From the NCBI GenBank assembly GCA_026636295.1, contig CP089460.1, forward strand, positions 434,001-498,000: DNA of 64,000 bases. The letters are read 5' to 3'. A program made the translations under genes and the position numbers. The stretch comes from Medakamo hakoo. Lineage: Eukaryota; Chlorophyta; Trebouxiophyceae; Coccomyxaceae. Shown here piece by piece: positions 56,954 to 64,000 of this stretch. The notes under the pieces are model-generated. The model was not told the origin of the DNA. It made no database searches and worked only from the letters and a program-made list of their open reading frames with translations. Numbering within the stretch: the stretch's first letter is position 1; every line of letters starts with the position of its first letter.

Positions 56954-57350
56954 TCACCCTCCACCCCCACCGCCACCCGCACTCACCACCGGCCGCATCA
57001 GCGTGATCGTGTCACCCTTGAGCAAAATCCGCCCCAACGCTTTCCGCGTCCCTTTCTTGGCCGACACCTCGTCCGCAGCGTCCAGCACCAAGTTCATGTA
57101 CTCGTCAAAGCCGATGATTTGACCCTCAATCCTCAGGTCCGTCTGTTCGTACAGCCAGACCTGGACCCGGGTGCGGGATTGCAAGAACCGGAAGATGAGG
57201 TTCTGCGTGTTCGGGTTGGGATGATGGGGAGGAGGCGGCGTGAGAAGGAGGCAGGGCGGGTTGAGAGGGCGCGAGCGGCGAAAAGAAAAGAGAGAAACGC
57301 ACGATGGGCTGGGTCATGATCCGCTTCACGCGGGGCTGCTGGGTCGCCAT
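56954..57350 (-). CDS. SmE: Small nuclear ribonucleoprotein SmE
   Basis: Exons in coding order: 57350-57303 (48 bases) and 57202-56954 (intron of 100 bases, phase 0); 98 residues. The join gives [20 protein letters not shown], then [40 protein letters not shown] and [17 protein letters not shown]. These are the Sm1 and Sm2 motifs of SmE, a member of the seven-protein ring on spliceosomal snRNAs. The C-terminus is a short Gly run. TTACA at 56923-56927 (TGTAA on the gene's strand) lies about 27 bases after the stop. Divergent from gyrase B, with a 566-base gap. Confidence 0.95.
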
Positions 57351-57916
57351 GGTAGCCGGGTTGTTGCTGGGGCCTCGGCGCGTGCGCGGGGGTGGGCGTC
57401 CAGGGCTGCAGAGCGACGGCGGGCAATGCTTCGGTCGAGCGAGAGAAAAAGGCGCGGCCTTTTTCGTCGGCGGCCTGGCTTTTTGTCTCGAAGCGTTCGG
57501 GTGCCTGGCAGCTACGCGTGTGTGTGCGTCTGCCTGCGTGTGTGGCGGGCGATGAGGAGAGGGGCGCGAGTGAGTGCGGGCGCGACGAAAGAGCGGGCCG
57601 ACGGCAGATCGATAGGCACAGCGAAGGGGGCTTGCTTCGCACAGAGCGCCGCCTTGCGCAGCCTTGGCGCGGCCAGGGCACACTGCAGCAAGGACAGTCG
57701 CTGCGGCCGGGTGAGCCACACAGGGCAGCGGCGCGTGGGGCGGAGGACGCACAAGAACAAAACCACGTTCGACGCACCCTTCTTCGGTCTGGCTCTGTGT
57801 TCATCATTCATTTCACTCGACTCGTCGCAAGACGAAAAAAGCGAGGCGAGAGAGCGCAGCCTCGCTCTCTCCGCTCCCACGCACAGCCCACCACCACGGC
57901 GGCCCGGCGTGCGCTC
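57351..57916. promoter_or_regulatory. Divergent promoter region SmE / gyrase B
   Basis: At 566 bases this is the longest gap in the window. It contains the 5' flanks of SmE and gyrase B and several short GTGTGTG/CGCACA stretches (57513-57545). The gyrase side carries AAAAAAGCGAGGCGAGAGAG and CTCGCTCTCT, a short imperfect inverted repeat (57836-57880). No ORF with protein-like composition, tRNA or longer repeat was seen. Confidence 0.5.
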
Positions 57917-60326
57917 ATGACGGCCGCGGCCGCCGCCATGAGGGCCCGGGCAGGCGGCGCGGCCGGCGCCTCCACCGGGCGGCGGTCAGCGTGGGCGGCC
58001 ATGCTCTTGCCGTCGTCGTGTTCACGCCGCCCGCTCCCGGCCACCCTCCACCCCACCCGACACATGACTTCCTTCTCCCGCGTTGCCGCCATCTCCAGCC
58101 CGTCCCCGCTGGCGGAGGATGGGGCGGCGTACGGGGCGGACCAGATCCAGGTAAGTTTTTTTTTCCCCGCGCTCTGAGAGCGCGGGCGGCGGCGTCGTGC
58201 GCGCCCCTTTGAGCGGGAGCTCCGTGCGCTGCCAGATGCCACTGCACGGCCTGCCTGCTCACAGCGCCGAGGGCTGGAGACGCCAGAGCACGCTGACGAA
58301 AAGGAAGCCCGTCGGCCGAGGGCGCCGCTCCCCCCAAAATTGGCCCTCCCGCCCTCCCCTCACGGCATGCGTTTTTCAACCTTCCCTCCGCCGCCAGGTC
58401 CTGGAAGGCCTCGACCCCGTCCGCAAACGGCCTGGCATGTACATCGGGTCCACTGGCCCACGCGGCTTGCACCACCTGGTCTACGAAATTTTAGACAACT
58501 CCATCGACGAGGTGCAGGCGGGCGAAGCGAAAGCCGTGGACGTGAGTGTTGACACGTCCACCGGCTGGGTGACGATCTCCGACGACGGGCGCGGCATCCC
58601 CGTCGACACCCACCCGACGACGGGCAAGTCCTCGCTGGAAACCGTCCTCACCGTCCTCCACGCCGGCGGTAAATTCGGCGGCGAAGGCTCCGGCTACTCC
58701 GTGTCGGGCGGCCTCCACGGCGTCGGCATTTCCGTCGTCAACGCGCTCTCAGAAGCGCTGCGCGTCACGGTCTGGCGCGACGGGGCCGAACACACGCAGT
58801 CGTACGAGCGCGGCAAGCCCTTGACCCCCGTCAAGTCCGCGCCCCTGCCACCGCTGGAGTCCAAGAAACGCGGCACGCGCGTCGCCTTCCGGTACGACCC
58901 CCAAATCTTCTCGCCCGGCATTGAGTTTGACCCGGACACGCTCCGCGCCCGCCTGCGCGAGGTCGCGTTCCTCAACTCGGCGGCCACCATCCGCTTCCGC
59001 GCCGCGCCGGGCGACGTCGAGTCCGCGCCCTGGGAAACCTTTGCGTTCGCGGGCGGCCTGAAAGAGTACGTCACCTGGCTGAACAGGGACAAGGAAGCCC
59101 TGCACGCGCCCATCTACGTCAACCGGACCATCAATGGCGTCGTCGTCGAGGTCGGGCTGCAGTGGTGTGCGGACGCGTTTTCCGACACGCTCGTCGGCTT
59201 CGTGAATTCCGTCAAAACCGTCGACGGCGGCACGCACATGGACGGGCTGAAAGCCGCCCTGACCCGGACCATCAACTCCTTGGCCCGCAAAAGCCGCGCG
59301 CTCAAGGACGGCGACCCGAGCCTCCCCGGCGACCACGTGCGCGAGGGCCTGGGCGCGGTCGTGTCGGTCAAGGTCCCCAACCCGGAGTTCGAGGGCCAGA
59401 CAAAGACGCGGCTGGGCAACCCCGAAGTGCGCAAGCTGGTGGACGCCGTCGTCGCGGAAGAGGTGGGCGCGGCCCTGGAGCTGGATTCCGCCGCCTTCTC
59501 GGCGATCCTGGCCAAGGGGATGCAGGCGTTCAGGGCGGCGGAAGCGGCGAAGAAAGCGCGCGAGCTGGTCCGCCGCAAGAGCGTGCTGGTGAAGTCGACG
59601 CTACCCGGCAAACTGGCCGACTGCACGTCGGCCGACAAAGGCGCGTCCGAGATCTTCCTGGTGGAAGGCGACTCGGCCGGCGGGTCGGCCAAGCAGGCCC
59701 GCGACCGCCGGTTCCAGGCGATCCTGCCGCTGCGCGGGAAAATCCTCAACGTCGAGCGCCGCGACGACGCGGCGCTGTACAAGAACGCAGAAATCGCGGA
59801 CCTGATCGTCGCCCTGGGCCTGGGCGTGAAGGGCGAGGCCGACCTGTCCAACCTGCGGTACGGCAAAGTCATCCTGCTTACCGACGCGGACGTGGACGGC
59901 GCCCACATCCGGACGCTGTTGCTGACGTTCTTGTTCCGCTACTGCCGCGAGCTCTTTGAGGCGGGGCGCGTGTTTGTGGGCGTGCCGCCGCTCTACAAGG
60001 TCGACCCCCTCCGTGGGGCGGGCAAGGGCGCGTCCTCCAAATCCGTCTACTGCTACGATGAAGAGGATTTGACGGCGGCTCTAGCGGACCGGGCGCCGGG
60101 TTCGTACCACATCCAGCGGTTCAAAGGCTTGGGAGAAATGATGCCCGACCAGCTGTGGTCGACGACGCTCGACCCGACGACGCGCACGCTGCGCCGCCTG
60201 ACGCTGGAAGACGCGGCGGAAGCGTCGCACCTTTTCACGCTGTTGATGGGGGACAAGGTGCAGCCGCGCCGGGAGCTGATCGAGGCGTACGGGGCGAAAC
60301 TCAGCTTGGAAGACCTGGACATTTAA
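57917..60326 (+). CDS. GYRB: DNA gyrase subunit B, organellar
   Basis: Exons 57917-58150 and 58398-60326 (intron of 247 bases, phase 0) give 720 residues. Exon 1 is an Ala/Arg/Ser presequence. The join gives [20 protein letters not shown], the opening of the GHKL ATPase. [36 protein letters not shown] and [16 protein letters not shown] complete the ATP site. The TOPRIM domain has [20 protein letters not shown] and [15 protein letters not shown], and the C-terminal block [20 protein letters not shown] is typical. Gyrase (GyrA2B2) introduces negative supercoils into plastid and mitochondrial DNA; in land plants it is nuclear-encoded and imported. Several methionines in exon 1 (57917, 58000 and 58064 regions) leave room for alternative starts. 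No GyrA gene is in the window. Confidence 0.95.
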
Positions 60327-60476
60327 AAGGGGTGGAAAAAAAAACGAGCGGGTGCTGTGGATGGAGGCAGGGAGAGAACGTGTCAGGAGAGAGAAACACA
60401 AAAACGATAGGACAACAATAAACAAAAAAGAACGCGCTGCACAGCCCCCTTCCACCCCTCAGCCCCCTCCCTTTCC

Positions 60477-61386
60477 TCAGTGGTGCCCGTTGGCGGGGCG
60501 GGAGGCGGCGGCGTTGGGCGAGTCCACGCCGCCGCCGACCGCCCGCCCGGCCTCCAGCTCGCCCTCCTCGTCGTCCTCGTCGTCCTCTCGCCCGCCTCCA
60601 CCGCCACCGCCGCCGCTAGCTGGGTGCCACCCGACTGATTGCAACGCGTCACGCATGCGGTAGTGTTCCTTGCGCAGTCGTTCAAAGCGGGCGTGGCGCG
60701 CGGCCGCGTCGCTGGAATCCTCAGACGTCCGGCCGGATGAAGCCGTGCCGTTGCCGCCTGCTGCAGCTTCAGCCGCCAGCGCGGCTTCAAACCGGCTGGC
60801 GGCCACGGCTTCCAGTTCTTGTTGGGCCGCGGCGGCTGTCGCAGCGGCGGTAGCAGCGGCAGCGGTCGCCGCGCTCACGCCGCCGTTGGAGCCGCCGTCG
60901 TCAGAGTCGAAGGGCGCGTGGAAGGGCGTCTTGGGTTCGTCAATGGCTGTGGGGGCCAGCTCGGCTTTGATGCGCTCGTTTTCTTCCAGGTTGCCTGTTG
61001 GGTGGGTGGGCGAGGCGTGACGACGGGTGAGAGGGAGGAGATGGATGGTGAGTTGAGGGCAGGTTGGGCTGAATGGCTGGATGGGAGAGACAGGGAAGAG
61101 AGGATAGTGTCGCATGCTGCGACTCGCCCCGTCCACACCCTGGGCCGCTGGGATGCTGGGCGTCCAGCGGGACACCGTGACACAGGCGCGGGCGGCAGGA
61201 GTGGTCTCCCTGGCCGTCCCCGCGACGAGTTTTTTTTTTGTTCGACGCCGACGTACATTCATCCCACTGGACGCGCGCCCGGCGGCGGCGCCGCTGCTGG
61301 GTGGCCGTGCTGGCGCTGGGTGGGGGTGGCGGACCGTTCCGGTCCGCCACGGCATCGGCCTCCATGGGCGTGGTGGTCGTGGGCAT
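60477..61386 (-). CDS. Protein phosphatase inhibitor 2 (IPP-2 family)
   Basis: Exons in coding order: 61386-61257 and 60994-60477 (intron of 262 bases, phase 1); 215 residues. RRARVQWDE, then across the join CNLEENERIKAELAP, matches the inhibitor-2 start ('V.WDE.NL'). AIDEPKTPFHAPFDSDD contains the conserved 'I.EPKTP[FY]' block, and ARFERLRKEHYRMRDAL matches the helix that enters the phosphatase active site ('F...RK.HY.'). Inhibitor-2 is a disordered regulator of PP1. The middle is Ala-rich, and the tail is Gly/Asp/Glu-rich. It converges on gyrase B and is divergent from ornithine decarboxylase (130 bases). Confidence 0.8.
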
Positions 61387-61516
61387 TTGTGTGTGGGGGT
61401 GACGGGGAGGGAGAGAAAGAGGCTCTGAGAAGACAATTGCTCGACTGCTCGCTCACTCTCCCAACCTCCAGCACGCCGAACGAAAAAAAAAACAACAACG
61501 CGACGACGACCAAACC

Positions 61517-63320
61517 ATGCCGCCCGCCACCCTGCGCCCGTGCCCGTACGCCCTCCCTTCCTGGGACAAGGGTGGTTCCGATGAGAAGGCCGTCCCACCG
61601 CCGCCGCTGTCGGACGAGCTGTCGCGCACGCGCTCGTTTTACCTGCACGCCGGAGCCGGCCGCCTCTTTTCGGCCGACGGCAGCGGCTCCGGGTGGGGCG
61701 CCGACGCGGACGAACCCTCCACTTCTTCGCCCATCCAGGCGGTGCGGCGCCTTGCCGACGCGCCGGCTGGCGCAGGTGCTCTAGCAGCTGACCTGGTGGC
61801 CCTGGGCGCGGGTGAGTTTTTCTTTTTTTTGGTCGGCGGGCTGGGCGCACAGCGCGCGAACCGTTGACCCCACTGCCCAGCTTCCACCACCTTCCGTTCT
61901 GTTGGAGAGCGGGGACGGACCTCCAACAAACACGCACGTCCCCTGCGCCGGCTGACGGGGCCCCTGTCCCCACCGCCGCCGACGCCCCGTGGAAGAGACG
62001 GCATCACTCACGACCTCCAAACCGAAACCACACCCGCTTGCCCACACAGCTGTCCTCCCTTCCCTCGCCTCCATCCCGTCCGCGGCCCGCGCCGCCATCG
62101 CTGCCCGTGGCCTCGACTCGACATTTTTCCTGTACGACGTCGGCGCGCTGCACCGCTGTTTCAAAGGGTGGAATGTCGCGCTGCCGGGCGTCACGCCGCA
62201 CTACGCCGTCAAATCCAACCCGGATGAGGGCTTGCTGCGCGTCCTGGCCTCCTTGGGCGCAGGTTTCGACTGCGCGTCCCGCGCCGAAATCTCTCTCGTC
62301 TTAGGTCTGGGCATCCCGGCCGACCGCATCATCTACGCGCACCCGTGCAAGCCGCCCGCCGAAGTGCGGTTTGCCTGCGCGGCGGGCGTGGCCCTGACGA
62401 CGTTCGACACGGAGGGCGAGGTGTCCAAACTCGTGCGGTGGCACCCGCGCGCGCGCGCCCTCCTCCGCATCCGGGCCGACGACCCGACGGCTCGTTTCAG
62501 TTTGGGGGCAAAGTATGGCTGTGAAGTCGCCGACGCGCCGGCTCTGTTGGCGGCGGCGAAAGCGGCGGGCCTGACCGTCGCGGGCGTCGCCTTCCACGTC
62601 GGCTCGGGCGCGCGCGACCCGGCGGCGTACGGGCGGGCGGTCGCGGCGGCGGCGACCGTCTTTGCGGCCGGCCGGGCGGCCGGGCACGACCAGATGACGC
62701 TCCTGGACTGCGGCGGTGGTTTCGCCGGCGGCGACCCCCGTCGCCCTGATGCCGGGCTGGGTGACGCCGCGGCACAGTTGCGGGCGGCCCTGGCCACGCA
62801 CTTCCCGCCCGGGTGCGGCGTCCGCGTGATCGCGGAACCCGGCCGTTTTTTCGCGGAACCGGTGGGGACGCTGGCCGTCGCCGTCAACGGCGTCCGTGCC
62901 CGGCCGACGATGGCGGCGGCGTGTCAGGCCTCCCCCGCAGACGCCGTCGACTACTGGCTGTCGGACGGCGTGTATGGGTGCCTCAGTTCCATCATCTACG
63001 ACGACGCGCGCCTCGCGTTTGTCCCGCTGCGCCTGACGGAAGAGGAGGACGGGGCGGACACGGTGGAGCCGCGGGTGGAAGGCGTGGAGGCGGCGACGAC
63101 GCGCACGCCCTCGCCTCTGCTCCTCCCGTCCACCCTGTACGGCCCGACGTGCGATTCGGCCGACGTCGTCGCCCGCAGCGTGCCGCTGCCCCGCCTGGCC
63201 GTGGGTGATTGGCTCCTGGTCCCGCGCTCGAGCGCGTACTCTATCGCGGGAGCGTCTTATTTCAATGGTTTCAATGCCACGAAAGCGGGCGCTGTTTATG
63301 TGTATTCGATGGAGGGGTGA
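61517..63320 (+). CDS. ODC: Ornithine decarboxylase (PLP fold-III)
   Basis: Exons 61517-61811 and 62050-63320 (intron of 238 bases, phase 1) give 521 residues. Residues 1-110 are a poorly conserved lead. The TIM-barrel core has TFFLYDVGALHR, HYAVKSNPDEGLLRVLASLG with the PLP lysine near 151, AGFDCASRAEISLVLGLGI, ARFSLGAKYG, VAFHVGSGARDP near 281, LDCGGGF and AEPGRFFAEP near 361. The C-terminal beta domain has YGPTCDSADVVA near 465 with the cysteine and aspartate of the paired active site, and YFNGFNATKAG. The enzyme decarboxylates ornithine to putrescine, the first step of polyamine synthesis, and works as a dimer. The 'GPTCDS.D' motif favours ODC over diaminopimelate or arginine decarboxylase. 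TGTAA lies at 63374. Confidence 0.92.
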
Positions 63321-63373
63321 ACGGGGCGCGCGCGCGTGCACGGGCATTTTCGACAGGTGGGGAGTCTCCTTTG

Positions 63374-63378
63374 TGTAA
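63374..63378 (+). terminator. TGTAA poly(A) signal candidate
   Basis: TGTAA occurs 54 bases after the stop of ornithine decarboxylase, at the spacing expected for the chlorophyte poly(A) signal. Confidence 0.5.
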
Positions 63379-63422
63379 GACAGCAAACACGCACAGAATT
63401 TTTTGACTAGGGGAAGGATTTT

Positions 63423-64000
63423 TTAGTTGACACCACCACTCCTGCCCTCCTCCCCGCCGCCATCCTTCTTCTTCTCCGCGTCCACAGCGTCCTGGACTGC
63501 CTGCAGGAAATCCGCGACGGTAAACCCGCCCGCCCGCAGGCCGAACTGGGCCAAATCAAGCTGGCCGGTCGTGAACGCGCTGGACAGCGTTTCGAGTTGG
63601 GACCGCCACTGGGCGGACGACAGCACGTCGTGGAGGCCGGCGAGGGAGCGGTGGCCTTCAGGGAGGTGGGGTTTCAAGGCTTCTAAAGCGGCGTCGGACG
63701 TCAGGAGCGAACGCAGGGCGTCTGGTTTCAAAACTTCGGCGAGCGACGGCCCGGGCGCGCGGGCCAGCGCGCGCAGCGCAGCCGCGGCCGCGGCCTGGTT
63801 GTTCGCAGCCGGCCCGCCCGCAGCCGCACCACCACCCGCACCCGCCAGCGCCGCCGCCAGGCTGGCCGCGTCGATGCGGCCGGATCCTGCGGTTTGTGGC
63901 GCGGTCGCACCACCACCACCGGGCGGCGGCGGCAGGCCGCAGGCCAACAGTGCGGCCGCCAGGTGCGACGCCTGGATGGGGCCTGGCGCGACGATGCCTT
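63423..64000 (-). CDS. RPN13: 26S proteasome subunit RPN13, C-terminal part (partial)
   Basis: The minus-strand frame is open to the right edge, so the N-terminus (the ubiquitin-binding Pru domain) lies outside. The visible part has APGPIQASHLAAALLACGL, then an Ala/Gly-rich linker with SLAEVLKPDALRSLLTSDAA, and ALEALKPHLPEGHRSLAGLH. LSSAQWRSQLETLSSAFTTG, QLDLAQFGLRAGG and VADFLQAVQDAVD complete it. This is the DEUBAD domain of RPN13/ADRM1, which binds and activates the deubiquitinase UCH37 at the proteasome lid. The acidic/Gly tail ends in GGVN. It converges on ornithine decarboxylase (102 bases). Confidence 0.8.
   Translation of the reverse strand, partial: GIVAPGPIQASHLAAALLACGLPPPPGGGGATAPQTAGSGRIDAASLAAALAGAGGGAAAGGPAANNQAAAAAALRALARAPGPSLAEVLKPDALRSLLTSDAALEALKPHLPEGHRSLAGLHDVLSSAQWRSQLETLSSAFTTGQLDLAQFGLRAGGFTVADFLQAVQDAVDAEKKKDGGGEEGRSGGVN

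Noticed and set aside
1-64000. CRISPR arrays, insertion sequences, LTR or LINE elements
   Set aside because: No spaced direct repeats, terminal repeats, transposase or reverse-transcriptase motifs were found.
40221-64000. NPL4, UBC12 and RPN13 as a ubiquitin-proteasome cluster
   Set aside because: They are spread over 24 kb among unrelated genes. These families are common enough for this to be chance.

Overview
The window is nuclear DNA of a compact, very GC-rich green alga (Chlorophyta in the broad sense). The gene content points to a eukaryote with a primary plastid. There are proteins with plastid presequences (photolyase-hydrolase fusion, CtpA protease, fibrillin, GPAT, ribosomal protein L6, SufD, gyrase B) next to core eukaryotic genes (SmE, ISY1, NPL4, UBC12, RPN13, ribosomal protein P2, Elongator 6). 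Several genes carry TGTAA just after the stop, the poly(A) signal known from chlorophytes. I cannot name the species. No mobile element, CRISPR array, tRNA or rRNA gene was recognised.

Layout: 36 protein genes in 64 kb (34 complete or probably complete, two cut by the window edges), on both strands, with gaps mostly of 50-300 bases. From 1 to 8 kb: the end of a protein kinase, a photolyase/alpha-beta-hydrolase fusion, a small secreted EF-hand-like protein facing an F-box ORF, an ASC-1/Rqt4-type zinc-finger protein, a plastid membrane protein and ISY1. From 9 to 25 kb: a BK-type potassium channel, a coiled-coil protein, fibrillin, a plastid metallo-hydrolase-like protein, CtpA, a small membrane protein, a CLC transporter and ELP6. 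From 25 to 41.7 kb: ribosomal P2, an ADIP-type coiled-coil protein, plastid GPAT, an OSCA channel, PRCC, plastid L6, a MORN-repeat membrane protein, SufD and NPL4. From 41.8 to 64 kb: an Ala-rich membrane protein, translation factor eEF3, an uncharacterised protein, a GNAT acetyltransferase, UBC12, a tweety-like membrane protein, an RluA pseudouridine synthase, NDUFAF7, SmE, gyrase B, protein phosphatase inhibitor 2, ornithine decarboxylase and the RPN13 C-terminus.

Gene models were built by hand. Most genes have zero to three short introns (about 70-530 bases, mostly 75-250), near the 5' end. Donors are mostly GTGAGT, GTGCGT or GTAAG, and many acceptors sit behind a CA-rich rather than a pyrimidine tract. 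Exon phases match at every join given. Several genes carry the start codon on a tiny first coding exon (18-48 bases).

The genes form no single pathway; the order looks like ordinary eukaryotic packing. I found no convincing new multi-gene system. The items most worth a second look are a perfect 48-base palindrome shared by two convergent 3' ends (15333-15380), an upstream ORF whose stop overlaps the start of NDUFAF7, a CLC with an unusual selectivity-filter motif, a BK channel with a presequence-like N-terminus, a pseudouridine synthase with a large insertion inside its catalytic domain, and several proteins I cannot assign.
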